Part shown: in pieces, positions 9,483-18,166 of the stretch
How the letters are laid out: every line of letters starts with the position of its first letter
Numbering within the stretch: position 1 is the first letter of the stretch
Assembly (NCBI GenBank): GCA_052244495.1
Contig: JBQPXH010000001.1
Length of the DNA stretch: 64,000 nt
Direction: 5' to 3' (one strand)
From: Cereibacter_A sp052244495
GTDB lineage: Bacteria > Pseudomonadota > Alphaproteobacteria > Rhodobacterales > Rhodobacteraceae
Program-made: the position numbers and the translations under genes
Notes under the pieces: generated by a model
The model's database searches: none
What the model was told of the DNA's origin: nothing
The model's input: the letters and a program-made list of their open reading frames with translations, nothing else

Positions 9483-9498
9483 CGGACGGTCAAGTCAA
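9470..9498 (-). promoter_or_regulatory. Predicted promoter of the RND efflux operon
   Basis: On the minus strand TTGACT (9493-9498) is followed after 17 bp by CAGAAA (9470-9475). The spacer is almost completely occupied by the palindrome at 9477-9490, so a bound repressor would exclude RNA polymerase. Confidence 0.5.
9477..9490. promoter_or_regulatory. Perfect 14-bp palindrome, probable TetR operator
   Basis: ACCGTCCGGACGGT is a perfect palindrome in the 113-bp gap between the divergent adaptor and TetR genes. TetR-family dimers bind such sites, and its position over both predicted promoters is the classical arrangement for a pump and its repressor. Confidence 0.75.
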
Positions 9499-9518
9499 TT
9501 GGCGAAGGAAGCTGCAGT

Positions 9519-10121
9519 TTGCCTGAGCTAGGTCCGAAGCCGCGAAAGAAAATGGGCGGGGATGCCCGCAAGCGACTGCTCGAGGCGGCAGAGTTGCTGA
9601 GCCGCACCGTCGGGCCGGCCGGCATGTCGCTCGAGGCGGTGGCTGCCGCGGCCGGCCTGTCGAAAGGCGGCCTCCTCTACCACTTCCCGAGCAAGCACGC
9701 CCTGCTGCGCGCCCTCGTGCAGGATCACGTCAGCGGATTTCGCGACGAGATGGACCGGCGCAGCCCCGGCTGGGCCGAAGACGGGGGTGAGGCCCAGGCG
9801 ATGGCCGGCGCGAGGACCTATGTCGAAGTGGTGCGCGAGATCATGAAGCAGACGGAAGCGCCCTCCTCCGGCATCTTCGCGGCGCTGACCGAGGATCCGC
9901 ATTTCATGGCACCGCTGCTCGAATTGCGCGACGTGGTGCGAAGGATGTTCGGCCGCTGCCCACGAGAGGCGATGCTGGCCTTCCATGGCTGCGAAGGACT
10001 CTTCCACGACCGGATGATCGACCCCGTGCGCTGGGACGGCGCACGTGCCGAAGAGCAGTTCGGCCTGATGGCCCGCCTGCTGGACGAGCTGGCCGAGGGT
10101 AGGGCCCGCTTCGCGCGTTAG
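9519..10121 (+). CDS. TetR-family transcriptional repressor, probable regulator of the adjacent RND pump
   Basis: A 200-residue protein with an N-terminal TetR helix-turn-helix (about residues 15-65; LSLEAVAAAAGLSKGGLLYH-like segment followed by FPSKHALLRALV) and a C-terminal ligand/dimer domain without a recognisable ligand signature. The start is taken as TTG at 9519 because AAGGAA lies 8 bases upstream; the first ATG (residue 12) would leave a poorly spaced site. Divergent orientation and a shared palindrome indicate control of the efflux operon and of itself. The inducer is unknown. Confidence 0.9.
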   Translation: MPELGPKPRKKMGGDARKRLLEAAELLSRTVGPAGMSLEAVAAAAGLSKGGLLYHFPSKHALLRALVQDHVSGFRDEMDRRSPGWAEDGGEAQAMAGARTYVEVVREIMKQTEAPSSGIFAALTEDPHFMAPLLELRDVVRRMFGRCPREAMLAFHGCEGLFHDRMIDPVRWDGARAEEQFGLMARLLDELAEGRARFAR

Positions 10122-10130
10122 GCGGGGCGA

Positions 10131-10162
10131 GCCGTGGCGGAGGTGTCGTCCTCCGGCACGGC
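10131..10162. terminator. Strong hairpin between convergent tetR and guaB
   Basis: The left arm at 10131-10143 and right arm at 10150-10162 pair as GCCGTG-CGGAGG with CCTCCG-CACGGC, 12 of 13 positions, around a 6-base loop. It starts 10 bp after the TetR stop and lies between two convergent genes, so it probably acts as a terminator; no U-tract is visible. Confidence 0.6.
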
Positions 10163-10217
10163 CCGCATGATCCGGACGGCTCGGGCCTGATTTCCCGGAC
10201 GGGTGCCTTGCCCTCCG

Positions 10218-10243
10218 CCTCTGGCTCGTATTCCTCGGGCCCG
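10218..10243 (+). repeat. Possible degraded copy of the dispersed intergenic element
   Basis: CTCTGGCTCGTATTCCTCGG resembles the tail of copy 1 (CTCTTGCTCAAGTATCCTCGG) with a two-base deletion and substitutions, and lies directly 3' of guaB in the same orientation relative to the gene as the intact copies. The long hairpin is missing. Low confidence. Confidence 0.35.
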
Positions 10244-10246
10244 CGA

Positions 10247-11695
10247 TCAGCCCAGCCGATAGTTCGGCGACTCCCGGGTGATCTGGACGTCGTGGACGTG
10301 GCTCTCCTTCAGCCCCGCGCCCGTGATACGGACGAAGCTGCAGCCCTGCCGCATCTCGGCCACGGTGCGGTTGCCGGTATAGCCCATGGCGGCGCGGAGG
10401 CCCCCGACCATCTGGTGGATCACCGCCGAGGCGGGGCCCTTGTAGGGCACCTGCCCCTCGATTCCTTCCGGCACCAGCTTGTCCGAGGCCGCATCCTTCT
10501 GGAAATAGCGGTCGGCCGAGCCGCGGGCCATCGCGCCGAGCGAGCCCATGCCGCGATAGCTCTTGAAGCTGCGGCCCTGGTAGAGGATGACCTCACCCGG
10601 GCTCTCGTCGGTCCCGGCGATGGCCGAGCCGACCATGGCGCAGGAGGCGCCCGCGGCGATCGCCTTGGCGAAGTCGCCCGAGAACTTGATCCCGCCGTCG
10701 GCGATCACCGGGATGTCGCCGGCCGCCTGCGCGGAATCCATGATCGCGGTCAGCTGCGGCACGCCCACGCCCGCCACGATCCGCGTGGTGCAGATCGAGC
10801 CCGGCCCGATGCCCACCTTGACCGCATCGGCGCCGGCCGCGATCAGCGCGCGGGTGGCCGCGGCGGTGGCGACGTTGCCCGCGACCACCTGCACCGAATT
10901 CGAGAACCCCTTGATCCGCTCCACCGCCTTCGCCACGCCTTCGGAGTGGCCGTGCGCCGTGTCGATCACCACCATATCCACGCCCGCCTCGATCAGCGCC
11001 CGGCTGCGGTCGAAGCCGGCGTCGCCGACGGTCGAGGCCGCGGCGACGCGAAGGCGGCCCAGCTCGTCCTTGCAGGCATGGGGGTTCAGCACCGATTTCT
11101 CGGTATCCTTCAGCGTGAGAAGGCCCGTGAGCTTGCCCTGCCCGTCCGTCACCAGAAGCTTCTCGATGCGGCGCGCCTTCATCAGGCTGATCGCCGTGTC
11201 GCGGTCCGCTGGCTCCTGCAGGAGGGCGAGGTTATCCGAGGTCATCATCACCTTGACCGGCGTGCGGTCGTCGTTGGCGAAGCGCATGTCGCGGTTGGTC
11301 ACGATGCCGACGACCCGGCCGCTCTCGTCGACCACCGGGAAGCCCGTCACGTTGTAGCGTTCCTGCAGCGCCTTGGCATCGGCGAGCGTCTGCTCGGGGC
11401 GCAGCGTGATCGGGGCATAGACGATGCCGCTCTCGAAACGCTTCACCCGGCTGACCTCGCGCGCCTGTTCCTCGATGCCGAGGTTGCGGTGGATCACGCC
11501 GATCCCGCCCGATTGCGCCATGGCGATGGCCATGCGCCCCTCGGTCACCGTGTCCATGGCCGAGGACAGCAGCGGGATATTCATGCGGATCGCCTTCGTG
11601 ACGAAGGTCGAGGTGTCCGCGTCCGACGGCAGCACAGAGCTGGCCGCGGGAACGAGAAGGACGTCGTCGAAGGTGAGAGCCTCGCGAATCTCCAT
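10247..11695 (-). CDS. guaB: Inosine-5'-monophosphate dehydrogenase
   Basis: Oxidises IMP to XMP with NAD+, the committed step of GMP synthesis. It has 482 residues from the ATG at 11693-11695, with AAGGAA six bases upstream; the frame extends 62 codons further but that part is unrelated to the family. The catalytic barrel is split by a CBS-domain pair (about residues 95-205; TDGQGKLTGLLTLKD is visible), and the catalytic loop GIGPGSICTTRIVAGVGVP has the Cys that forms the thioimidate with IMP. guaA is not in the window. Confidence 0.97.
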   Translation of the reverse strand: MEIREALTFDDVLLVPAASSVLPSDADTSTFVTKAIRMNIPLLSSAMDTVTEGRMAIAMAQSGGIGVIHRNLGIEEQAREVSRVKRFESGIVYAPITLRPEQTLADAKALQERYNVTGFPVVDESGRVVGIVTNRDMRFANDDRTPVKVMMTSDNLALLQEPADRDTAISLMKARRIEKLLVTDGQGKLTGLLTLKDTEKSVLNPHACKDELGRLRVAAASTVGDAGFDRSRALIEAGVDMVVIDTAHGHSEGVAKAVERIKGFSNSVQVVAGNVATAAATRALIAAGADAVKVGIGPGSICTTRIVAGVGVPQLTAIMDSAQAAGDIPVIADGGIKFSGDFAKAIAAGASCAMVGSAIAGTDESPGEVILYQGRSFKSYRGMGSLGAMARGSADRYFQKDAASDKLVPEGIEGQVPYKGPASAVIHQMVGGLRAAMGYTGNRTVAEMRQGCSFVRITGAGLKESHVHDVQITRESPNYRLG

Positions 11696-11912
11696 GGGAC
11701 ATTCCTTGGATGGGATCGTTTGGCGGTTCCCTGTTTCACGCGTTGGCGGGGAAGGCAAGGGGAAAACCGGCGATCCGCCGGCATGCCGCGGAGCCGCCGT
11801 GGCAACGGTGCGGGCAGGACGTGATTTCCTCAGGCGGACAGCCCATCCGGGCGTCACGCCGCCGAAGGGGAACGCCCGCATGGCGGTCGGCTGGCGCGGA
11901 TGAACCCGCGGA

Positions 11913-12887
11913 TCAGGCTTCGGCCGCGTTGGTGCGGACGGCGAGGTTTCCCTTCGCCCAGTCCTGCAGGATCCTGACCGCGATGGGCGGAATGGCCAGC
12001 ACCGCCGCGACCAGAAGCACCCCGCCTGCGATCGGCCACAGGTTCAGCAGCAGCCCCGCATAGGCGGCGAGCGGAAAGGTCAGCGCGCCCCAGAGCGGGC
12101 TGAAGCCGGAGGCCAGCAACCAGCGGCCGGAGGCGACGAGGATTACCAGAAAAACCCCTCCGACTGCCCCGCAGGCCGTCGCGACCATCGGCATGCCCTG
12201 GTTCAGCGAAACCAGACCCAGCAGCGCCGCAGGCGCGAGGTGGATGGCGAGCAGCGGGCGCAGCGGCGCGGGCGGCACGCGCCGGACGAACTGGAGGAGA
12301 GAGCCGAGCCAGATGGCCGCCGCCACGGGCGCGCAGAACGCCAGGATCGCGAGACCGAGCCCCGGCCAGCCCACCGGCGCGGCCGTCAGGCCGCCGATGA
12401 TGAAGCCCACGAAGTGGAGATGCCAGACCGGCGTCACCGCCCGGCCCTCCTTCGGTCCGGTCAGGAAAAGCGTACCCACGGTCAGGGCAAGCAAGGCCTG
12501 CAGGCCCAGCCCGGCCACCAGCACCACCCGCGCCGCGGCGAGGCTGTAGGGCAGGAGCACGGCGGCCAGAACGAGCAGCCCGAGGACCAGCGCGGCGAGC
12601 CCGGCCCGGCCCGGCAGGACGCGCAGGTCCTCGATCACGACCTTCGGCCGCTGGACCACCTTGGCCGCGTAGGCCGCCACCGCGAAGGCCCCGAGACCGG
12701 TCACGGCGCCAAGCACGGCCTCGCCCACGCCGGTATCGAGCCCCCAGATGTCGCCTGCCGCCCGCAGGCCGAGACCCAGCCCGAGTAGCCCGAGAATCGG
12801 AGGGAAGATGGCGGGAGGCGTCCGCTGGAAGGGTCTGGACCGCCGTGGCGGGAACTGGGGCGGCGGAAAGACCGGAGGACGGGACAT
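11913..12887 (-). CDS. TehA/SLAC1-family membrane transporter
   Basis: A 324-residue, very hydrophobic protein with about ten predicted membrane segments, fitting the TehA/SLAC1/C4-dicarboxylate-malic acid transport family (anion channels; E. coli TehA gives tellurite resistance when overproduced). The start is the ATG at 12885-12887 (MSRPPVFPPPQFPPRRSRPF), preceded by AAGGAA; the N-terminus is a cytoplasmic Pro/Arg-rich tail. The segment WHLHFVGFIIGG and a Phe-rich second half match the family pattern, but the gating Phe cannot be assigned safely by eye. It is transcribed toward guaB with a 217-bp gap. Actual substrate unknown. Confidence 0.75.
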   Translation of the reverse strand: MSRPPVFPPPQFPPRRSRPFQRTPPAIFPPILGLLGLGLGLRAAGDIWGLDTGVGEAVLGAVTGLGAFAVAAYAAKVVQRPKVVIEDLRVLPGRAGLAALVLGLLVLAAVLLPYSLAAARVVLVAGLGLQALLALTVGTLFLTGPKEGRAVTPVWHLHFVGFIIGGLTAAPVGWPGLGLAILAFCAPVAAAIWLGSLLQFVRRVPPAPLRPLLAIHLAPAALLGLVSLNQGMPMVATACGAVGGVFLVILVASGRWLLASGFSPLWGALTFPLAAYAGLLLNLWPIAGGVLLVAAVLAIPPIAVRILQDWAKGNLAVRTNAAEA

Positions 12888-13398
12888 GGCGGTGTTCCTT
12901 GGCGGCAGGCGGCGGGTGGACTGGAAGATAGAAGCCCGGCCGGCAGGAAACAATCGGCTGTCCTCGTGCCGTTGCGGCGTCCGCCCGCATGGCGCAGCGG
13001 GAAGCTGCCGCCCTTCACCGCCCCATGGCGCATTCCTGAAGCGCAAGCGAAGGACACGCAGCCTTGGCCCGACGACGGCCGGCATCCGGGACCGCATGCA
13101 GTGGGAGAGGTGAAACACTCACCGCAGGGCTCCGTTGCCCCCTGTCAGCAGCGGGAGGACACCATGTCCGAAGAAGAAGGAGAGCCTCCGCGTCACCGGG
13201 GTCGGCCTCGCAGCCATCGTCCTGGCGCTCGTTTCACTCTGCACCTGTTCGCAATGGCCACGGAAGGCGCGGGCTGCCCGTGTCCCATGGTGCGAAGCCA
13301 TTGAAGATTGCCCGTGCCCGATGGCCAGGGCTGGGCCCCCGACATCTCCTCGAGTGAATCGCGGGACGGGCAACGACCCGGGGGATCTCGACCCGGCG
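12888..13398. other. 511-bp gap between the TehA-like gene and the ABC ATPase gene
   Basis: No convincing gene was found. A GGGAGG box precedes an ATG at 13164 that opens a 46-codon frame (to 13304) rich in Pro/Arg/His with no recognisable features. In the adjacent +1 frame the same stretch encodes KKKESLRVTGVGLAAIVLAL, which looks like a signal or membrane segment, but that frame has only a TTG start (13135) and no nearby stop. This could be a decayed small gene. The gap must also carry the promoter of the TehA-like gene. Confidence 0.5.
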
Positions 13399-14517
13399 TC
13401 AGACGGTCTCCTCCGCCGACAGCCTTGCGCGTCCGCGGTAGAGCAGCGAAATGCCGTCATGGAAGAGATGCACCTTGCGCGGATCCGCCCCCAGACGCAC
13501 CTCGCGGTGCCTGAGATCGCCGTGGATGCCGGGCAGCTTTGCCACGACCTGCCCCTCGCCGTCTTTGGGAACGAAGTAGAGCAGGGTCACCTCGCCGAGC
13601 GCCTCGGTGATATCCACCTCGCCCTCGTAGAGCGCGGGACCATCGGTCTCGACGAGATCCTCGGGCCGGACGCCGAGCGTCACGGACAGGCCCCGGTCCT
13701 CCGGGCCGGTCTCGATCGCGGCGCGCGCGACACCACCCGCATCGAGCCGGACGACCGTCTCCGCCCCGGTCTCGACAATCTCGCCCGGCAGCAGGTTCAT
13801 CGAGGGCGAGCCGATGAACTGGGCGACGAAGGCATTCTGCGGCCGCGTGTAGAGTTCGAGCGGGGTGCCCACCTGGCTGATCCCGCCGCCCTCGAGCACG
13901 ACGATGCGCGAGGCAAGCGTCATCGCCTCGACCTGATCGTGGGTGACGTAGATCATCGTGCGGTCCGGCATCTTCTCCTTCAGTTGCGCGATCTCGATCC
14001 GCGTCGCCACCCGGAGCGCCGCGTCGAGGTTCGAGAGCGGCTCGTCGAAGAGATAGACCTTCGGGTCGCGCACGATGGCGCGGCCGATGGCGACCCGCTG
14101 GCGCTGCCCGCCCGAGAGCGCACGCGGCAGACGGTCGAGATAGGGGGTGAGCTGCAGGATGCGCGCGGCATCCTCGACCGCCTGCGCGATCTCGGCCTTC
14201 GTCTTGCCGGCGATCTTCAGCGCGAACTCCATGTTCTGGCGGACCGTCATGTGCGGGTAGAGCGCGTAGCTCTGGAACACCATGGCGATGCCGCGCTGGG
14301 CCGGCGGCACGTCGTTGACCACCCGCCCGTCGATCTCGAGCATACCCCCCGTGATCCGCTCGAGCCCGGCGATCATCCGCAGAAGCGTGGACTTGCCGCA
14401 GCCGGAGGGGCCGACGAAGACGATCAGCTCGCCCTTCTCGATCGTCAGGTTGATGTCCCGCAGCACCCGGACATCGCCATAGGCCTTCTCGACACCGGTC
14501 AGCTTCAGATCGGCCAT
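13399..14517 (-). CDS. Sugar ABC importer ATPase (UgpC/MalK/AglK type)
   Basis: Cytoplasmic nucleotide-binding subunit of 372 residues. It has Walker A GPSGCGKST (about residues 37-45), Q-loop FQSYALYPHMTV, signature LSGGQRQRVAIGR, Walker B VYLFDEPLSNLD and H-loop VTHDQ, followed by the about 130-residue C-terminal TOBE/regulatory domain typical of CUT1 sugar transporters (GVRPEDL). It is the last gene of an operon after a binding protein and two permeases, 34 bp downstream of the second permease. It powers import of the oligosaccharide or glucoside handled by the neighbouring GH1 enzyme. Confidence 0.93.
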   Translation of the reverse strand: MADLKLTGVEKAYGDVRVLRDINLTIEKGELIVFVGPSGCGKSTLLRMIAGLERITGGMLEIDGRVVNDVPPAQRGIAMVFQSYALYPHMTVRQNMEFALKIAGKTKAEIAQAVEDAARILQLTPYLDRLPRALSGGQRQRVAIGRAIVRDPKVYLFDEPLSNLDAALRVATRIEIAQLKEKMPDRTMIYVTHDQVEAMTLASRIVVLEGGGISQVGTPLELYTRPQNAFVAQFIGSPSMNLLPGEIVETGAETVVRLDAGGVARAAIETGPEDRGLSVTLGVRPEDLVETDGPALYEGEVDITEALGEVTLLYFVPKDGEGQVVAKLPGIHGDLRHREVRLGADPRKVHLFHDGISLLYRGRARLSAEETV

Positions 14518-14551
14518 GATCCCTCTCCTCCCTTCTGCACCCTGTGCGCGC

Positions 14552-15673
14552 TCACTTCACCGATCCCGCCAGCAGGCCGCGCACGAGGTAGCGCTGCATC
14601 GCGAAGAACACGGCAATCGGCACGGCGATCGAGACGAAGGCCGAGGCCGCGAGGATCTCCCAGTCTCCCCCGCGAGAGCCGAGCAGCTCGCGCAGCACGC
14701 CGGTCATCACCAGTTGCTCGGGCGTGTTCGACAGGAAGACGGTGGCGACCAGCAGGTCGTTCCAGGTCCAGAGGAACTGGAAGATCGCGAAGCTTGCCAG
14801 CGCGGGGAACGACAGCGGCAGGATGATCCGGATGAAGATCTGGAAATCCGTGGCGCCATCCACGCGGGCACTCTCGATGATCTCGCGCGGCAGGCCCACC
14901 ATGTAGTTCCGCAGGAGGTAGATCGCGAGCGGCAGGCCGAAGGCCGAATGGGCGAGCCAGATCCCGAGGTAGTCCTTGCCGATCCCCACCGCGTTGTGAA
15001 GCTGCAGAAGCGGGATCAGCGCAAGCTGCAGGGGCACGACCAGAAGCCCCACGACCGCCGCGATCAGGAGCGCGCGGCCCGGAAACTCCATCCAGGCCAG
15101 GGCATAGGCCGCGAAGGCCGCGACGAGGATCGGGATCACCGTCGCGGGGATCGTCACCGTCATCGTGTTGAGGAACGCCCGCCCGATGCCCTCGGCGAAG
15201 AGCACGCGGTCGTAGTTGTCGGTCGTGAAGCGCGGGGCCGTATCCACCGCCACGAAGAGCCGCGGGCCGCGATCCCCGAAGGGCTCGGGCGCCTCGGCCC
15301 GGTAGCTGCCGTCCGCCTCGACCGTGACGCTGCCGCCGTTCGCAAGCTCGCCCGTCTCGCCGGCGGCATAGGCGAAGGGCTCGCGCGCCGAGGTGCCGAA
15401 GCGGTTCAGGGTGCCCTCCTCGGTCAGGTCGCCCTCGACCACCCAGAGGTCGCCCTCCTGCCGCTGCTCGTCCAGGCCCGCGAGGCGGACGACCTGTCTC
15501 TGCTCGGCCGGGAACAGCGAGTCCCACCAGCCTGACGAGGCGATCTGGTCGCGGTCGCGGAAGGAGGAGACCAGAAGACCCACCGTCGGGATGGTCCAGA
15601 GCAGGACCAGCGCCACAACGGCGATGTGGACCGCCCAGACGAGGCTCGACCGGGTGCCGGCGATGTTGTCCAT
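14552..15673 (-). CDS. Sugar ABC importer permease (AglG/MalG type)
   Basis: Inner-membrane permease of 373 residues, starting at the ATG at 15671-15673, which overlaps the stop of the upstream permease by one base (TGATG). After the first membrane helix (HIAVVALVLLWTIPTVGLLV) there is an extra periplasmic domain of about 120 residues, up to FLNTMTVTIPATVIPILV, before the five-helix core. A large insert at this position is a feature of the AglG branch of CUT1 permeases. The EAA coupling loop is visible as ESARVDGATDFQIFIRIILP. It partners with the MalF-type permease encoded immediately upstream. Confidence 0.9.
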   Translation of the reverse strand: MDNIAGTRSSLVWAVHIAVVALVLLWTIPTVGLLVSSFRDRDQIASSGWWDSLFPAEQRQVVRLAGLDEQRQEGDLWVVEGDLTEEGTLNRFGTSAREPFAYAAGETGELANGGSVTVEADGSYRAEAPEPFGDRGPRLFVAVDTAPRFTTDNYDRVLFAEGIGRAFLNTMTVTIPATVIPILVAAFAAYALAWMEFPGRALLIAAVVGLLVVPLQLALIPLLQLHNAVGIGKDYLGIWLAHSAFGLPLAIYLLRNYMVGLPREIIESARVDGATDFQIFIRIILPLSFPALASFAIFQFLWTWNDLLVATVFLSNTPEQLVMTGVLRELLGSRGGDWEILAASAFVSIAVPIAVFFAMQRYLVRGLLAGSVK

Positions 15674-16665
15674 CAGCGCGTCTCCTTCCGGGCATTCGAG
15701 ATGTTCCAGATCATGATCGGCGTCACGAGGACCATGATCACCAGCGCCACGGCCGAGGCCCGCCCGGAGTCGTTGCCCCGGAACATCCAGTCGAACATCA
15801 GGTTCGCCAGCACCTGCGTGCCCCATTGTCCGTTCGTCATCGCCAGCACGATGTCGAAGACCTTAAGCACGAGGATGGTGATCGTGGTCCAGACCACCGC
15901 GATCGTGCCCCAGATCTGGGGGACCTTGATCTTCATGAAGATCTGCAGGGGCGAGGCTCCGTCGATGATCGCGGCCTCGACCGTCTCCTCGGGGATGCCG
16001 CGCAGTGCCGCCGACAGGATGACCATGGCGAAGCCGGTCTGGATCCAGATCAGCACCGCCATCAGGAAGAAGTTGTTCCAGAAGGGAATGGCGAGCCAGG
16101 TCTGCTCGGTGCCCCCCAGAGCCTCCACGATGGCGTTCAGCAGGCCGATCTCGTCCCGGCCCTCGCCGCGGTAGTCGTAGATGAACTTCCAGATCACCGA
16201 GGCGCCGACGAAGGAGATCGCCATGGGCATGAAGATCAGGGCCTTGGCGAAATTGCCCCAGGCGATCCGGTCGGTCAGCGCCGCGGCGACCAGCCCGAAG
16301 AAGGTCGAGGCCGCCGGCACGACGAGGAGCCACAGGAAGTTGTTGCGGATGGACTCCCGGAACTTCGTGTCGTTCACCAGCCACTGGTAGTTGTCGAGGC
16401 CGACGAAGCTCTCGCCGCTCGCGTCCCGCAGCGAAAGCCAGATCGAGACGAAGACGGGATAGACGAGGTAGATCCCGAGGAGGAGGATCGCCGGCAGCAG
16501 GAAGAGCCAGGGGCGGATGGCGCTCGCCCGCGAGATGTTGGCCCCGGCATTGGGCCCCCGCGGCGGGTAGATCCGGTCGAGGATCAGGTTCGCGGCAAAG
16601 AAATAGGCGACGCAGCCGAAGACCCCCACGATGATGGTTCCGACGGCCAGGATCAGCTGGTCCAT
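15673..16665 (-). CDS. Sugar ABC importer permease (AglF/MalF type)
   Basis: Inner-membrane permease of 330 residues with an extra N-terminal helix (LILAVGTIIVGVFGCVAYFF) and a MalF-like core; the EAA loop reads EAAIIDGASPLQIFMKIKVP. A strong GGGAGGGAG ribosome-binding site precedes the ATG. The 148-bp gap to the upstream binding-protein gene contains a 9-bp inverted repeat (16729-16737 with 16804-16812, 66 bases apart) that could form a post-binding-protein stem-loop; such structures often make the binding protein more abundant than the membrane subunits. It is translationally coupled to the AglG-type gene. Confidence 0.92.
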   Translation of the reverse strand: MDQLILAVGTIIVGVFGCVAYFFAANLILDRIYPPRGPNAGANISRASAIRPWLFLLPAILLLGIYLVYPVFVSIWLSLRDASGESFVGLDNYQWLVNDTKFRESIRNNFLWLLVVPAASTFFGLVAAALTDRIAWGNFAKALIFMPMAISFVGASVIWKFIYDYRGEGRDEIGLLNAIVEALGGTEQTWLAIPFWNNFFLMAVLIWIQTGFAMVILSAALRGIPEETVEAAIIDGASPLQIFMKIKVPQIWGTIAVVWTTITILVLKVFDIVLAMTNGQWGTQVLANLMFDWMFRGNDSGRASAVALVIMVLVTPIMIWNISNARKETR

Positions 16666-16813
16666 GGTGCTCCCTCCCTACTGCCGGCGCGCGTTCTGAC
16701 GCGGCGAGATGCCCCGCTTCCGCCCAAACGGCCCGCTCGCTCTCGGCAATGGTCCAAGACCGTCTGGCGGACCTCCGCGAATGACCGCCCCCGCAGCCTG
16801 TAAAGCGGGCCGC

Positions 16814-18166
16814 TCACTTGAACGTGTCCCAGGTGCGCTGGATGTCGGCCGCGACCGCCTCGGCGCCGTCGCCGCCCATGTAGTCGATCATCCCGGTCCA
16901 GAACGCGCCCGCTCCGACGGCGCCCGGCATCAGGTCAGAGCCGTCGAAGCGGAAGGTCGTCGCATTGAGGAGGATATCGCCCAACTTGCGCAGCGTGGGA
17001 TCGCCGTAAACTTCGGTATTGACCTCCTTGAAGGGGGTAAGGAAGCCGGTCTGCGCCATCCAGACCTCATGCGCGATGGGCGTCGTCAGGAAGTCGATGA
17101 AGGCGCGCGCCACCGGCGTATCGCGGGTGATGCCGAAGACGGTTCCGGCCCCGAGCACGGGCTGGCCAAGGTCTCGGTCGGCATAAGACGGAAGGTAGAA
17201 GAAGTCCGCGTCCTCGCCGATCACCGTGCCTTCCGGAAAGAACGACGGGATGAAGCTCGCCTGCTTGTGCATGAAGCATTGCGGAGGCGCGGAAAAAAGG
17301 CCCTTGGGACTGTCGCGGAAGTCGGTCGCCGCCACCGCATTCGGTCCGCCGGCGACGAATTCGGGCGTGCGGGCGAACCGGCCGAATTCCTCGATCGCGG
17401 CCACCACCTGCGGATCGTCGAAGGGGATCTCGTTCGAGGTCCACTGGTCGTAGACTTCGGGCGGGTTGATGCGGAGCATCATGTCCTCGACCCAGTCGGT
17501 CGCGGGCCAGCCCGTGGCGCCGCCCGAGGCGAGCCCGATGCACCACGGCGTCACGCCGTCCTCGACCATCCGGCGCGTGAGCGCATGGAGCTCTTCCATG
17601 CTCTGCGGGATCTCGTAGCCAAAATCCGCAAAGTTCTGGGGCACATACCAGACCAGCGACTTGACATCGATCTTGTAGAAGAAGCCGTAGAGCGCCTCCT
17701 CCTCGTCGCGCCCCTCGAAGGTGCCGAGGCTCACCCAGCTCTCGCCCGCGGCGTAGTTCTCGCGCAGCCAGTCGCCGAGCGCGGGATCGAGCGGCGCAAG
17801 CTGGCCTTTCGAGGCGAGGTCGCGTGCAAGGCCCGGCTGGGGAAAGACCGCGATGTCCGGGGGCGAGCCCGCGCCGGCATCGATCACGATCTGCTGCTCG
17901 AAGTTGTCCGAGCCGTTATAGGTGACGTCGGCGCCTGTCGCCGCTTCGAAATAGGCGATGACGGAGTCGAACAGGGCCTTGTCAGGCCCGAGCCAGGGCC
18001 CGAGCAGGGTCAGTCGCTGGCCGGACAGGTCCTGGGACTTCAAGGCCTCGAAGCTGTCCCAGTGGAACCGGGAGTCCTCGCCGGGTGGGAATTTCAGCTC
18101 CTGCCCCGCCAGTGGGCCGGACGCGAGTGCAAGCGCGGCCGCAACCGCGGGAACCTTCGCTATCAT
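16814..18166 (-). CDS. Sugar ABC importer periplasmic substrate-binding protein (AglE type)
   Basis: A 450-residue periplasmic protein of the extracellular solute-binding family 1, beginning with a short signal peptide (MIAKVPAVAAALALASGPLA, likely cleaved near AG-QELKF). The ATG at 18164-18166 has an ideal GGGAGGAAG site. GlyPro/aromatic-rich segments (LVWYVPQNFADFGYEIPQSM, WPATDWVEDMML) fit alpha-glucoside-type binding proteins (AglE). First gene of the importer operon, divergent from the beta-glucosidase gene across a 340-bp regulatory gap. The ligand is probably a glucoside or glucose oligomer; whether alpha or beta is not decided by sequence, but the adjacent GH1 enzyme favours a beta-glucoside. 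Confidence 0.9.
   Translation of the reverse strand: MIAKVPAVAAALALASGPLAGQELKFPPGEDSRFHWDSFEALKSQDLSGQRLTLLGPWLGPDKALFDSVIAYFEAATGADVTYNGSDNFEQQIVIDAGAGSPPDIAVFPQPGLARDLASKGQLAPLDPALGDWLRENYAAGESWVSLGTFEGRDEEEALYGFFYKIDVKSLVWYVPQNFADFGYEIPQSMEELHALTRRMVEDGVTPWCIGLASGGATGWPATDWVEDMMLRINPPEVYDQWTSNEIPFDDPQVVAAIEEFGRFARTPEFVAGGPNAVAATDFRDSPKGLFSAPPQCFMHKQASFIPSFFPEGTVIGEDADFFYLPSYADRDLGQPVLGAGTVFGITRDTPVARAFIDFLTTPIAHEVWMAQTGFLTPFKEVNTEVYGDPTLRKLGDILLNATTFRFDGSDLMPGAVGAGAFWTGMIDYMGGDGAEAVAADIQRTWDTFK

Noticed and set aside
16729..16812. 9-bp inverted repeat in the binding-protein/permease gap as a firm regulatory stem-loop
   Set aside because: The arms are 66 bases apart; it is mentioned with the permease but is too weak to list alone.
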